Shown here piece by piece: positions 8,693 through 17,539 of a stretch of DNA of 64,000 nucleotides. The number at the start of each line of letters is the position of its first letter. Within the stretch, counting starts at the first letter, position 1. The DNA is from Bacilliculturomica massiliensis (GTDB taxonomy: Bacteria; Bacillota; Clostridia; Peptostreptococcales; Anaerovoracaceae). The DNA lies in assembly GCF_900605495.1 (NCBI RefSeq), contig NZ_LR027603.1, positions 1,055,997 to 1,119,996 on the forward strand, written 5' to 3'. The notes beneath the pieces were generated by a model that saw only the letters and a program-made list of their open reading frames with translations, was not told the origin of the DNA and made no database searches. Both the position numbers and the translations under genes were made by a program.

Positions 8693-11373
8693 TGATAATT
8701 GATGGCAACAGCCTGATCAACCGGGCGTACTATGCCATTCAAAGACCCATGATAACAAAAGAAGGACTGTACACCCACGCGGTGTACGGTTTTCTTAATA
8801 TGCTGAGCAAAATACGAACGGACTACGAGCCGGAATATTTGATGGTGACTTTTGATAGAAAAGCGCCTACATTCCGCCATGAACAATATGAGGAATACAA
8901 GGCCGGCAGAAAAAAGATGCCGCCTGAGCTGGCCATGCAGCTGCCTCTGCTGAAAGAGGTGCTGGGAGCTATGAAGATCCCCATGCTGGAGATCGACGGA
9001 TTTGAGGCGGACGATATAATCGGCACGGTAGCCAGGCGGGCTGAGGAAGAGGGCCTGTCCCCGCTGATCATCACGGGAGATAAGGACGAGCTGCAGCTGG
9101 CCACCGATGTGACCAGGGTGCTGATCACCAAAAAGGGTATATCGGAATTTGAGATGTTCGACCGTCAGGCCATGATCGACAAGTACGGCTTTACACCGGA
9201 TCAGTTCATTGATTACAAGGGACTGATGGGCGATCAGTCGGACAATATTCCCGGCATCCCGGGAGTGGGTGAGAAGACCGCGCAGAAGCTGATCCTGCAG
9301 TTTGGCACGGTGGCCAATCTTCTGGCGCACACGGAGGAGATCAGCAACGCCAAGCTGAGAGAAAAAGTAGAGAATAACGCGGAGCTGGCGGCCATGAGCC
9401 GCAGGCTCGCCACCATCTATACGGACGTGCCCATTGAGATCGATCTGGAGGCGGCCAGAATCGACACTCCGGATTACGAGACGCTGATCGCCCTTTACAG
9501 GAAGCTGGAATTCAACAGCCTGCTCAAGAAGCTGAGCGCTTCCGGCGAGGTAAAAGAGAGCGGAGGACCGGCTGCGTCTGAAAAAAAATGGAAGAGACCA
9601 GAATACAGGATCCAGGTGATCGAGGATGAAGCGTCAGCGGAAACGGCCGCCCGCGCCGTAGCGGAGCAGGACGGAGCGGTGCTCAAGGTCTGGTCCGATG
9701 CAAATCACAGGAAAACCCCTGAGATCACCGGGATCAGCGTTCTGTGCGATTCTGTGTGCTATTATTTTAATACGGATGATCAATCTGTGCTTAACGCATT
9801 GAGCCGTGTCTGGACGCAGCGTATGCCATCTTTCTGCGGTCACAACCTTCAGTGGGACATCTATGCCCTGGCCGCCGGAGCCGGCATGGACGCCCACAGT
9901 TTCCGTCCGGCATTCGACACGGCCATCGCACAGTATCTTCTGGAACCTACCAGAAGCAATTATGAGCTGCCGACCATGGTCCTGGAATATCTGGAAGAGA
10001 GTTTTCAGCCGGAGAAGGAATTCCTGGCGGACAACGGCCAGACCGACATGTTCTCCGATCCAGGACAAAAGATGGCTGATTATGGCGCCAGGTGGTGCGC
10101 TTATGTTTACGCGCTGAAGGGGATCCTGGAAGAAAAGATGAAGGAGAAGGAGCTGGAGGAGGTTTTCTACCAGGTGGAACTGCCTCTGATCAGAGTGCTT
10201 GCGGGCATGGAAGTCCAGGGCTTTGCCGTGGACAGGGAAGAGCTGCTGAGCCTGGGCGAACTGCTGAACAGCCGGATAGCTACTGCGGAGAGCAGGATCT
10301 ACGAGCTGGCCGGCGAAAGTTTCAACATCAATTCTCCCAAACAGCTGGGCGTGATCCTCTTTGAAAAGCTCAAGCTCCCGGGGGCGAAGAAGACCAAGAC
10401 CGGCTACGCCACCGGCGCGGAGATCCTGGAACGGCTGCAGGACGAATTTGAGATCGTGGCGCAGATCCTGGAATACCGCATGCTGACCAAGCTTTCCAGC
10501 ACTTATGTGGAAGGGCTGCTCCCTCTGATCGACGACAATGGAAAGATCCACGCGCATTTTCAGCAGACGGTGACGGCCACAGGGCGCATCAGCTGTACGG
10601 AACCCAATCTGCAGAACATTCCCGTGCGCCAGGAATTGGGAAGACAGCTGAGGAAAGCGTTCGTCCCTGAATCCGATGAATATACTCTGGTAGGCGCCGA
10701 CTATTCGCAGATCGAACTGCGGGTGCTGGCCCATCTCTCTCAGGACCCTCAGCTCATCGAAGCGTTCAACGAGGGGCAGGACATCCACCGCATCACGGCT
10801 TCTAAGGTCTTCGGCGTGCCCGAGGATGAGGTGACCAGCCTGCAGCGGAGCAACGCCAAGGCAGTCAATTTCGGCGTCATCTACGGCATGAGCGGATTCG
10901 GCCTTTCCAATGAACTGAATATTACCAGAAAAGAGGCGGAGAACTATATCAGCGAGTACTTCAAAAAGTATACGCAGGTCAAGGAATACATGGACCGGCA
11001 GGTGGAACACTGCAGGGAGAAGGGGTATGTGACCACGCTGATGAACCGGCGCAGGGACATTCACGAGATAACAGCGGGCAACTATATGGTGCGTCAGGCG
11101 GGAGAGCGTCTGGCGATGAACACTCCCATCCAGGGCAGCGCGGCGGATATTATCAAGCTGGCGATGATCAAGGTCAACGATGCGCTGTACAGCCGGTGCG
11201 CCAGGTCCCGCCTGCTTCTGCAGGTCCACGACGAGCTTATCATCCAGGCGCACAGAGACGAGCTGGAAACGGTGAAGAAGCTGCTTGAGGAGAACATGGA
11301 AAATGCGGTGAAGCTCAGCGTCTTCCTTGCTGTGGATCTAAATACGGGAGAAAGCTGGTACGATCTGAAATGA
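8674..11373 (+). CDS. polA: DNA polymerase I
   Basis: The 899-residue protein opens with the 5'-3' exonuclease domain (IIDGNSLINRAYYA, metal residues in DGFEADDIIG and ITGDKDELQLA, then GIPGVGEKTA). The polymerase domain has motif A (DYSQIELRVLAHLS), motif B (RSNAKAVNFGVIYG) and motif C (QVHDELI). The middle domain, which in E. coli proofreads, has lost the acidic DxE of motif I (LKVWSDANH instead) and the YxxxD of motif III, so 3'-5' exonuclease activity is probably absent, as in Bacillus-type enzymes. It fills gaps in repair and removes Okazaki primers. The start at 8674 has AAAGGA upstream, and the stop overlaps coaE. Confidence 0.97.
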   Translation: MEKNRIVIIDGNSLINRAYYAIQRPMITKEGLYTHAVYGFLNMLSKIRTDYEPEYLMVTFDRKAPTFRHEQYEEYKAGRKKMPPELAMQLPLLKEVLGAMKIPMLEIDGFEADDIIGTVARRAEEEGLSPLIITGDKDELQLATDVTRVLITKKGISEFEMFDRQAMIDKYGFTPDQFIDYKGLMGDQSDNIPGIPGVGEKTAQKLILQFGTVANLLAHTEEISNAKLREKVENNAELAAMSRRLATIYTDVPIEIDLEAARIDTPDYETLIALYRKLEFNSLLKKLSASGEVKESGGPAASEKKWKRPEYRIQVIEDEASAETAARAVAEQDGAVLKVWSDANHRKTPEITGISVLCDSVCYYFNTDDQSVLNALSRVWTQRMPSFCGHNLQWDIYALAAGAGMDAHSFRPAFDTAIAQYLLEPTRSNYELPTMVLEYLEESFQPEKEFLADNGQTDMFSDPGQKMADYGARWCAYVYALKGILEEKMKEKELEEVFYQVELPLIRVLAGMEVQGFAVDREELLSLGELLNSRIATAESRIYELAGESFNINSPKQLGVILFEKLKLPGAKKTKTGYATGAEILERLQDEFEIVAQILEYRMLTKLSSTYVEGLLPLIDDNGKIHAHFQQTVTATGRISCTEPNLQNIPVRQELGRQLRKAFVPESDEYTLVGADYSQIELRVLAHLSQDPQLIEAFNEGQDIHRITASKVFGVPEDEVTSLQRSNAKAVNFGVIYGMSGFGLSNELNITRKEAENYISEYFKKYTQVKEYMDRQVEHCREKGYVTTLMNRRRDIHEITAGNYMVRQAGERLAMNTPIQGSAADIIKLAMIKVNDALYSRCARSRLLLQVHDELIIQAHRDELETVKKLLEENMENAVKLSVFLAVDLNTGESWYDLK

Positions 11374-11951
11374 TGGTGATCGGACTGACAGGAGGCATCG
11401 GAAGCGGAAAATCCACCGTCTCCGACTACCTCGCGCGGAAAGGCTGCGCCATCGTGGACGCCGATGGGATCGCCAGAGAGATAACGGAGCCGGATTCACC
11501 GGTGCTGGAGAAGCTGAGCAGGACTTTCGGAGCGGAGATCATCAATCCGGACGGAAGTCTTGACCGAAAAAAGCTGGGGCGGATGGCCTTTGCGGATGAG
11601 GAGAAAAAGAAAAAACTGGATGAGATCACTCACGGTGAGATCCTCAGACGAATCGAAGAGCGGGTGGCTGCGTTTCAGGGGGACGTGATCTTTCTGGACG
11701 TTCCGCTGCTCTTTGAGACCGGTCTTGAGCGCCTGACCGATCAGGTCTGGGTGGTGGACGCGGAGGACGAGGAGCGCATCCGCAGGGTCAGACAGCGGGA
11801 CGGGCTCAGCGAGGAGGAGATCAGAGACCGCATCCGGCGTCAGATGCCCAGAGAAGAAAAGTGCGCCAGAGCGGACCGGATCCTGTGCAATTCCGGCGCT
11901 CCGGAAGAACTGTATCTGCAGATCGATCGTTTACTTGGAGAGATAGAATGA
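11370..11951 (+). CDS. coaE: Dephospho-CoA kinase
   Basis: The 193-residue enzyme phosphorylates dephospho-CoA at the ribose 3' hydroxyl, the last step of coenzyme A synthesis. It begins MMVIGLTGGIGSGKST with a complete P-loop, followed by VDADGIAREI and the lid region (QRDGLSEEEIRDRIRRQMP) typical of CoaE. Its start overlaps the polA stop (ATGA), and its stop overlaps the next start in the same way, indicating translational coupling in a polA-coaE-lipoprotein operon. An ATG one codon later (11373) is an equally possible start. Confidence 0.96.
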   Translation: MMVIGLTGGIGSGKSTVSDYLARKGCAIVDADGIAREITEPDSPVLEKLSRTFGAEIINPDGSLDRKKLGRMAFADEEKKKKLDEITHGEILRRIEERVAAFQGDVIFLDVPLLFETGLERLTDQVWVVDAEDEERIRRVRQRDGLSEEEIRDRIRRQMPREEKCARADRILCNSGAPEELYLQIDRLLGEIE

Positions 11952-13603
11952 AAAAACGTTGTTCCATATTTTTGGCCATTCTCACCGCGGCGTCTCTGCT
12001 GCTTTCCGGCTGTGAGAGCGGCGTGGATTTTCTCATGAACAATACGGAGGAAACCGAGACGACCACCACTTCCACGGATATATATATGCCCATCGAAAAC
12101 GTACGCACCCTGAATCCGGTGGTCAGCAAGGACGAGGACACATACTATATCGACAAATTGATCTACGAGGGCCTGTTCGCTCTGGATGAGACGCTGCAGG
12201 CGCAGCCTTTGCTGGCCCAGTCCTATTCCTATGAGGATGACGGATACTCTGTTCTCATCACCCTGAAGCAGGGAGTTTACTGGCACGACGGGGAAGCCTT
12301 CCAGGCGGACGACGTCAAGTTCAGCATAGACAGTTATCTCAGCGTGCTGTATTCCAATCTCTCCCTCTACAACAGCTATGTGGACAATATAAAATCCGCC
12401 CGGGTCCGGGATGATCATACGATCCAGATCTATTTTAAAAACAACAGTGACGTGGCGGTGGAAAAGCTCACTTTTCCCATTATCCCGAAGCATAAATTTA
12501 AAAACGTGAACGCGGTCAAAAACAGTACGGAGAAATTCGTGCCTGTTGGAACGGGACCGTACAAAGCGGAGTCTGTGGATGTGAACAAAGAGATCGTACT
12601 CACGGCGAACCAGTCGTATCACGGGGATGTAAAGGCCCAGAACAGGGTCTGTTTCCGCGTGCTTCCCGATCGTCTGGACGCGGTCAACCTTTTCGACATT
12701 AACGATCTGACCACCACATTCTCTAAGAATATCGACAGAGACACGCTGGTGAACAATAAAGACGTGCAGTTGGTATCGTTTCCCTCCAACGAAGTGGAAA
12801 TGATCGGCTTCAACTGTCAGAGAACTGCGCTGGCCGATCCGCTGGTGCGGAAAGCGCTGGCGTGCACCGTGAACGTGGACGAGATCCTGGAGACGGGGTA
12901 TTACAACAGCGGCGTCAGAAGCGACAATCTGTATTATCCCGGTTATCTGGGCGTTGACAGCACAGAAAAGCTGCTGTCCGTCGATATCGGCGAAGCAAAA
13001 AAGCTGCTGGAGCAGGCAGGCTATCTGGATCGGGATGGAAACGGCTTTGTGGAGAGCGCAGCCGGCGATGAAATCTCCATTGAGATACTGGTCAATCAGG
13101 AGGACGGGTCGCGAACGGCTGCGGCGCAGATCATCCGCGACGGATTTTCCAAGCTGCCCATCCACGTGACCGTGGAGCAGACAGACTGGGATTCTTACTC
13201 CGCGAAGGTGGCCTCGAAAAATTATGACGTTTATATCGGAGGTTACCGCATACAGGACAACTTCGATCTGAGATTTTTGCTCCATTCCGCCGGCGGCAAC
13301 CCGGCGGGGTATGTGAATCCCGAACTGGACCAGCTGCTGGACACCATGGAATCCGGAGTGACCGCGGCAGAAAAACGCAGCGCTTTTAAAAGCGTAAGAA
13401 ATATTTTGACGGAAGAGACCCCTTATTACTGTATGTTTTACAAGACATACGGTCTGATATCAGCCAAAGGGCTCACCGGTACCATCAGACCATATTTCGT
13501 GGATCCCTACAACGGCTGTGAGGACTGGACCGTTACTTACAAACTCAAAAATCAGATCCTGGACAGTCAGGATCAGGAACAGGAACCGAAGCCCCAGGAA
13601 TAG
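11948..13603 (+). CDS. Extracellular solute-binding lipoprotein, family 5
   Basis: The 551-residue protein starts MKKRCSIFLAILTAAS and has a lipobox LLSGC with the acylated cysteine at residue 22. The mature part matches the oligopeptide/nickel-binding family (SBP_bac_5): YIDKLIYEGLFALD, YSVLITLKQGVYWHDGEAFQADDVKFS and FVPVGTGPYK. Such proteins hand peptides to an ABC permease. No permease or ATPase genes lie nearby, so it is an orphan that must share a transporter encoded elsewhere or act as a sensor. The start overlaps the coaE stop (ATGA). A GEAFQADDVKFS-type peptide-binding motif argues against a sugar-binding role. Confidence 0.9.
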   Translation: MKKRCSIFLAILTAASLLLSGCESGVDFLMNNTEETETTTTSTDIYMPIENVRTLNPVVSKDEDTYYIDKLIYEGLFALDETLQAQPLLAQSYSYEDDGYSVLITLKQGVYWHDGEAFQADDVKFSIDSYLSVLYSNLSLYNSYVDNIKSARVRDDHTIQIYFKNNSDVAVEKLTFPIIPKHKFKNVNAVKNSTEKFVPVGTGPYKAESVDVNKEIVLTANQSYHGDVKAQNRVCFRVLPDRLDAVNLFDINDLTTTFSKNIDRDTLVNNKDVQLVSFPSNEVEMIGFNCQRTALADPLVRKALACTVNVDEILETGYYNSGVRSDNLYYPGYLGVDSTEKLLSVDIGEAKKLLEQAGYLDRDGNGFVESAAGDEISIEILVNQEDGSRTAAAQIIRDGFSKLPIHVTVEQTDWDSYSAKVASKNYDVYIGGYRIQDNFDLRFLLHSAGGNPAGYVNPELDQLLDTMESGVTAAEKRSAFKSVRNILTEETPYYCMFYKTYGLISAKGLTGTIRPYFVDPYNGCEDWTVTYKLKNQILDSQDQEQEPKPQE

Positions 13604-13680
13604 AGGAGCCGTCTCATGGCCGGCGCAAAAAGCCGGCGATCTTTCCTCAGAACATTTCCTCAAAACAGTTGAATTTTTTC

Positions 13681-13709
13681 TTTACAAACGACCCGCGCTA
13701 TGGTAATAT
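13681..13709 (+). promoter_or_regulatory. Promoter of tRNA-Leu(GAG)
   Basis: TTTACA and TAATAT are 17 bp apart, with TGG in front of the -10. The tRNA begins 22 bp after the -10. Confidence 0.6.
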
Positions 13710-13730
13710 ATTATTCGCGGGTCAGTATTC

Positions 13731-13815
13731 GCGGTCGTGGCGGAATCGGCAGACGCGCACGGTTGAGGGCCGTGTGGGTAACACCGTATGGGTTCAAGTC
13801 CCATCGACCGCACCA
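13731..13815 (+). tRNA. tRNA-Leu(GAG)
   Basis: The acceptor arm GCGGTCG pairs with CGACCGC, and the 3' ACCA is encoded. The anticodon stem CACGG/CCGTG encloses the loop TTGAGGG, giving anticodon GAG, which reads CUC and CUU leucine codons. A long variable arm (class II) and the GGTTCAAGTCC T-arm are present. This is the tRNA expected to be sensed by the T-box leader of the leu operon in this same window, whose specifier is CUC. Confidence 0.95.
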
Positions 13816-13822
13816 AAATATG

Positions 13823-13864
13823 GAAAAATCCCTGGAATGATAGCGTTCCAGGGATTTTTCTTTT
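13823..13864 (+). terminator. Terminator of tRNA-Leu(GAG)
   Basis: A 15-bp stem (GAAAAATCCCTGGAA pairing with its complement) with an 8-base loop ends in a T-run. The A-rich left arm also lets it act on the other strand. From here to 14059 I see no gene. Confidence 0.85.
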
Positions 13865-14059
13865 TATCCCGTCATTCACGGTTATGAGGGGATTTTGAAG
13901 TACTGTGTGAAAGGGCAGATAAAAGAACTGGCCGCCCCATGCCGGACATCGTCCGGTGGAACAGGGAATGGGCCGGTCAATGGCAGTTCCGCTGTGACGC
14001 GCGGCGTTTTTTTCCGCATAAATTCCGGTATAGAAGCATAGTCATAAAAAAGATCGTGG

Positions 14060-14103
14060 AAAATTGCGACAAATGGAGAAAATTGTCGAACTAAATTGTC
14101 GAA
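14060..14103 (+). repeat. AAATTGTCGAA direct repeats upstream of the transporter promoter
   Basis: AAATTGTCGAA occurs at 14080-14090 and 14093-14103, and a related AAATTGCGACAA at about 14061-14072. They sit immediately before the -35 box at 14111, where an activator or repressor would bind. No regulator is identified. Confidence 0.45.
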
Positions 14104-14110
14104 ATATGTA

Positions 14111-14139
14111 TAGACAGGTCGGAAAATTTGGAGTAGAAT
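14111..14139 (+). promoter_or_regulatory. Promoter of the DUF1646 transporter gene
   Basis: TAGACA and TAGAAT are exactly 17 bp apart. The predicted start near 14146 gives a leader of about 68 bases, almost all of it folded. Confidence 0.65.
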
Positions 14140-14145
14140 ACACAA

Positions 14146-14213
14146 CTGAGGGATACGGCGCGGCTGTCTGCAGGACCAGACAGCGGGAAGCCGCAGGCAA
14201 AAGGAGAACTCAT
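14146..14213 (+). promoter_or_regulatory. Candidate Na+ riboswitch (DUF1646 motif)
   Basis: The leader contains an 8-bp hairpin (GCTGTCTG/CAGACAGC with a 6-base loop), flanked by GCGGC-type bases that can pair with GCCGC and by the segments GGGATACGGC and GCGGGAAGCCGC. It ends directly at the AAGGAG ribosome site of a DUF1646 gene. The DUF1646 motif is a published Na+-sensing riboswitch class usually found before such transporter genes. Placement and compact fold fit well; I matched the consensus only from memory, so the assignment needs a covariance-model search. Confidence 0.5.
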
Positions 14214-15275
14214 ATGAACGGAATACTGTTTGCAGTGCTGGCATGCATTATATTGATGCCATTTTTGTTCAAGCGAGTGGAAGAAAACCTGGAGATATTT
14301 CTGTTCACTATGGGCGTGATCGCCACCGGCGCGACGGGAACATTGACATGGCAGCTGGCAAGAGAGATCGCGGCGTATCGGATGCTCTATATGATAACTG
14401 CAGCGGTATTTCTGGCGGGTCTGATCTTTAAATTCGGACTGTACTATCTGCGCAAGGCAATACGACGGACGGTGATCTGGGTCCCGCTGCCCATATTCTG
14501 CGCCATCATCGTCATGTTTCTGGGGATCATATCCAGCTTTATCACCGCGATCATCGCGGCGCTGATCCTGGTGGAGATCGTTGAATGTCTTCCTGTGGCG
14601 AAGGAGGATAAGATCAATCTCTGTGTTCTGGCATGCTTTGCCATCGGCATGGGAGCGGCGCTGACGCCGCTTGGCGAACCGCTGGCCACCATCGTGGTGG
14701 GGATATTGGATGAAGATTTTCACTATCTCATCTCTCTGCTGGGAAGATATATCTTTCCGGGGATCTTTGCGCTGAGCTGCATGGCGGGAGTCGCCATGGT
14801 CGGAGCCGACCGGCCGCTGAGCGAGAACCCGGAGGAAAGAAGGAATCTGACAAAGAGTATTCACACGAAAAAGGCGGAACATGAGGAGACTTACGCTGAT
14901 ATCGTCTTTCGCGCGGCCAAGATCTTTCTGTTCGTGGTGGCCCTTGAGCTTCTGGGAACGGGCTTCAAGCCGCTGATCGACACTTATGTCATACACCTGG
15001 ACGGAATGCTTCTCTACTGGATCAATATCATTTCCGCAGTTTTGGACAACGCCACCATCGCGGCGGCGGAAGTGAGTCCTCTGATGTCGCAGCTGCAGCT
15101 GAAGGGCGTGCTCATGGGGCTGCTGATCAGCGGGGGTATTCTGATTCCGGGAAATATACCCAACATCATCTGCGCGGGCAAGCTCAGGATCGGAAGCAAG
15201 GAATGGGCGCGCAAGGGGCTCCCCATCGGGATCTTCATGCTGTCCGTCTATTCTGTGGTGCTGTTTATTTTATAG
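14214..15275 (+). CDS. DUF1646 family membrane cation transporter
   Basis: The 353-residue protein is mostly membrane, with about ten hydrophobic segments. The N-terminus MNGILFAVLACIILMPF runs into FKRVEENLEIFLFTMGVIA, which I recognise as the DUF1646 family, related to ion-transporter (ArsB/NhaD-like) proteins. Conserved polar motifs inside the membrane include AALTPLGEPLATIVV and SAVLDNATIAAAEVSP, which resemble paired re-entrant hairpins. The ATG at 14214 follows AAGGAG. A role in sodium export or exchange is inferred from the family and the riboswitch-like leader. Confidence 0.82.
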   Translation: MNGILFAVLACIILMPFLFKRVEENLEIFLFTMGVIATGATGTLTWQLAREIAAYRMLYMITAAVFLAGLIFKFGLYYLRKAIRRTVIWVPLPIFCAIIVMFLGIISSFITAIIAALILVEIVECLPVAKEDKINLCVLACFAIGMGAALTPLGEPLATIVVGILDEDFHYLISLLGRYIFPGIFALSCMAGVAMVGADRPLSENPEERRNLTKSIHTKKAEHEETYADIVFRAAKIFLFVVALELLGTGFKPLIDTYVIHLDGMLLYWINIISAVLDNATIAAAEVSPLMSQLQLKGVLMGLLISGGILIPGNIPNIICAGKLRIGSKEWARKGLPIGIFMLSVYSVVLFIL

Positions 15276-15351
15276 TGACCGCTGGACAGAAGGATACAAG
15301 GCGCGGATCACGGTTCTGGTGAAAATTTGTAATGAAAAAGGGGATAAGAAA

Positions 15352-15717
15352 ATGATATGCAGCAATTGCGGGGGACAGATCCCCGATGGTTCAAAGGTCT
15401 GCAGCTTCTGCGAGACGGAGGTCTGCAAAGAGGCGGGGAACGGGAAAGGCGGCCTGACGGATATGGAAAAACGGATGGCCGAGATCCTCATGGGTTCAGG
15501 GGGATGTCCCGGCTGCGCCGGCACCGCTTCCGGGAGCGCGGAAAAGGATCCGGACGTGAAGGAAGCGCACTGGTGGAAAGACGGGGAAGAGTGCGGCAGC
15601 TGCGGGGGCGGCATTACCGGCCCTGACAAAGATCTGAAGTACGCCCTCACCATCGTGGGTCTCATCGCCGGCGTTATCGTATTTGCACTGGCCGTAAAGT
15701 TCTTATTCGGTTTTTAA
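15352..15717 (+). CDS. Zinc-ribbon membrane protein, hypothetical
   Basis: The 121-residue protein begins with a zinc ribbon (CSNCGGQIPDGSKVCSFC), followed by further CxxC pairs (CPGC near residue 50, CGSCGG near 85) and one C-terminal membrane segment (YALTIVGLIAGVIVFALAVKFLF). Such proteins are widespread in clostridia and of unknown role. The ATG at 15352 has a moderate AAAAGGGGAT site; a GTG 11 codons upstream is an alternative. It has 76 bp to the transporter gene and may be cotranscribed with it. Confidence 0.75.
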   Translation: MICSNCGGQIPDGSKVCSFCETEVCKEAGNGKGGLTDMEKRMAEILMGSGGCPGCAGTASGSAEKDPDVKEAHWWKDGEECGSCGGGITGPDKDLKYALTIVGLIAGVIVFALAVKFLFGF

Positions 15718-15721
15718 TCAG

Positions 15722-15764
15722 GACCGCCGTTCACAGCCGATTTCTGTGAAGGGCGGTCTTTTTT
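15722..15764 (+). terminator. Rho-independent terminator
   Basis: GACCGCC-TTCACAG pairs with CTGTGAA-GGCGGTC, followed by TTTTTT. It closes the transporter/zinc-ribbon unit. Confidence 0.9.
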
Positions 15765-15867
15765 ATGCTATAATTGGTTCACTCAATTGAATTGTATTTT
15801 GGGAAAAATCGAAATTCATGTCTGAAAGATCCGCGGGGCTGTGTCTAATACAGGAAAGGGGGCGCTC

Positions 15868-16383
15868 ATGGAAAAGAATCAGCTGATAAAAAACCGGGAA
15901 GCCATGATAGAAGACCTGTTTTCACAGCATGCGGATCCGCTTTTGCGCATGTGTTTTCTCTATCTGAAAGATATGCAGGCGGCGGAGGACGCGGTGCAGG
16001 AAACATTTATAAAGGCCTTTCGGTACTGTCATGAATTCAGGGGCGATTCGTCGCCGAAGACATGGCTGGTCCGGATCGCTGTCAACACCTGCAAAAATAT
16101 GCTGCGAAGTGAAAAAGAGCTGCTGAGCATGGAGCATGCAGATATGGAGGGGCTTTTGCCGTCCCGGGAGGAAGACCAGGCGGTGCGGCTCACTGTGGCC
16201 GGGGAGATCGGGAAGCTCCCGCTGAAATACAGGGAGATCATCCTTCTGTATTATTATCAGGAGCTGGACGCGAAAGGGATCGCGGACATCCTCGGACTGC
16301 CGCGGACCACGGTGGAATATCGCCTGCGCCGGGCAAAGGCGCTGCTGAAGCCGGGGTTAAAGGAGATGTATTTCGATGAATAA
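15868..16383 (+). CDS. Second ECF-type sigma factor
   Basis: The 171-residue product has region 2 (DPLLRMCFLYLKDMQAAEDAVQETFIKAF, then SPKTWLVRIAVNTCKNML) and region 4 (LPLKYREIILLYYYQELDAKGIADILGLPRTTVEYRLRRAK). The ATG at 15868 follows GAAAGGGGG. Its stop overlaps the next gene by 8 bp. It differs clearly from the sigma factor at 6661, so the window has two separate ECF switches. No autoregulated ECF promoter could be identified with confidence upstream. Confidence 0.92.
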   Translation: MEKNQLIKNREAMIEDLFSQHADPLLRMCFLYLKDMQAAEDAVQETFIKAFRYCHEFRGDSSPKTWLVRIAVNTCKNMLRSEKELLSMEHADMEGLLPSREEDQAVRLTVAGEIGKLPLKYREIILLYYYQELDAKGIADILGLPRTTVEYRLRRAKALLKPGLKEMYFDE

Positions 16384-17524
16384 AATAAGAGAACAGATCG
16401 ACAGGGAATTGAGAGAGGTAAAGGTTTCGCCCGGAATGCTGGAAGAGGCGCGCCGGGCAGCGTTCGGGGATCAGGAGACGGATCAGGGACGCAGGGGGCA
16501 TATGACATTTGGAACCGGCAGGGCCTGGAAAAGAAAGGGAAGACGGACGGCTGTAATGGCCGCAGTGCTGGTGCTGGCCTGCATCACAGCCGGAGCGGCG
16601 GGGATCTTCGGTAATTTCGGCGCCTATTTCTACGGGGACACAGAGCCGTATCAGGACCGCATTCTTCAGTCCGCCCAGCACGAGGAAAACGACAGATTTG
16701 CCATGGCTGTGGACGGAGCCGTCTCCGACGGCCGGCAGTGTATGTTCGTCTTCAGTCTGCAGGCGCTGGACAGCGCAGGGCGAAAAGAGCTGGCGTCATA
16801 CCTGGGAAAGAAGGGAACGGCGGAATTGAGCGGAGACGTGGCCCTCTACGCCTGCTTTGAGGACGGCGTCAGAGAGCCTGTGGGCGGCTTGTCCGTATTC
16901 TCCTGGAGCGACCTTCAGTCCAGGGATTTTCAATCCTACGTGCTGACTGTTTCCGCGGAGAACGTGCCGGGGGGAAGCCTCGATGGGGTGACGCGGATTG
17001 ACGTTGAATACGACGGAATGGTCCTGACCGTCGATCCGGGACGGTCGGTCCACGGGGTAGAATTGATGCCGGAATATGCCGGATCCTCCCTGTTTTCAGA
17101 AAACGATCCGTCGGATCACAGGGGAGTCCAGACGCCGCAATACGGCAATGGGGTGGAAATGCCCGACGCGTCTGCGGAGTCGGGCATGGGCGTGACCATG
17201 CCTGGGGTTTCCGGCGGCTCGGAAAAGGATCCGGGGATGGCGGTGTCTGATGAAAAGGCGGCCGGGGGCCTTGTGAAGGATGTTTTTCTGTCTCCCATCG
17301 GTTTTTCTTTCCGGGGAACAGGCGAGGACTTCAGCGTCTGGCTGATCCGCAGCGACGGTACGCTGGCAGACGGAGAAAACGATATGGCTTACAGCTATGG
17401 GTTCTCCAGAAACACGGAAGACAACGAGGTCACGGTATACGGAGATTTCCGATATGAGATCATCGATCTGGAGGAATACTCGGGACTGTGTATCAACGGC
17501 GTAAATTATTATAAGACAGAATAG
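16376..17524 (+). CDS. Anti-sigma-like membrane protein (DUF4179-like)
   Basis: The 382-residue protein has a cytoplasmic N-terminus of about 60 residues (MNKIREQIDRELREVKVSPGMLEEARRAAF), one membrane segment near 62-80 (TAVMAAVLVLACITAGAAGIF) and a large outer domain. There is no Cys/His zinc finger, unlike the anti-sigma at 7292; the pattern resembles the DUF4179 proteins encoded beside ECF sigma factors in clostridia. The outer part has a Gly/Ser/Asp-rich spacer near 240-300. Overlap with the sigma gene points to translational coupling and to a role in controlling it, by inference. Confidence 0.75.
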   Translation: MNKIREQIDRELREVKVSPGMLEEARRAAFGDQETDQGRRGHMTFGTGRAWKRKGRRTAVMAAVLVLACITAGAAGIFGNFGAYFYGDTEPYQDRILQSAQHEENDRFAMAVDGAVSDGRQCMFVFSLQALDSAGRKELASYLGKKGTAELSGDVALYACFEDGVREPVGGLSVFSWSDLQSRDFQSYVLTVSAENVPGGSLDGVTRIDVEYDGMVLTVDPGRSVHGVELMPEYAGSSLFSENDPSDHRGVQTPQYGNGVEMPDASAESGMGVTMPGVSGGSEKDPGMAVSDEKAAGGLVKDVFLSPIGFSFRGTGEDFSVWLIRSDGTLADGENDMAYSYGFSRNTEDNEVTVYGDFRYEIIDLEEYSGLCINGVNYYKTE

Positions 17525-17539
17525 CTGAGGAAGAAAAAC

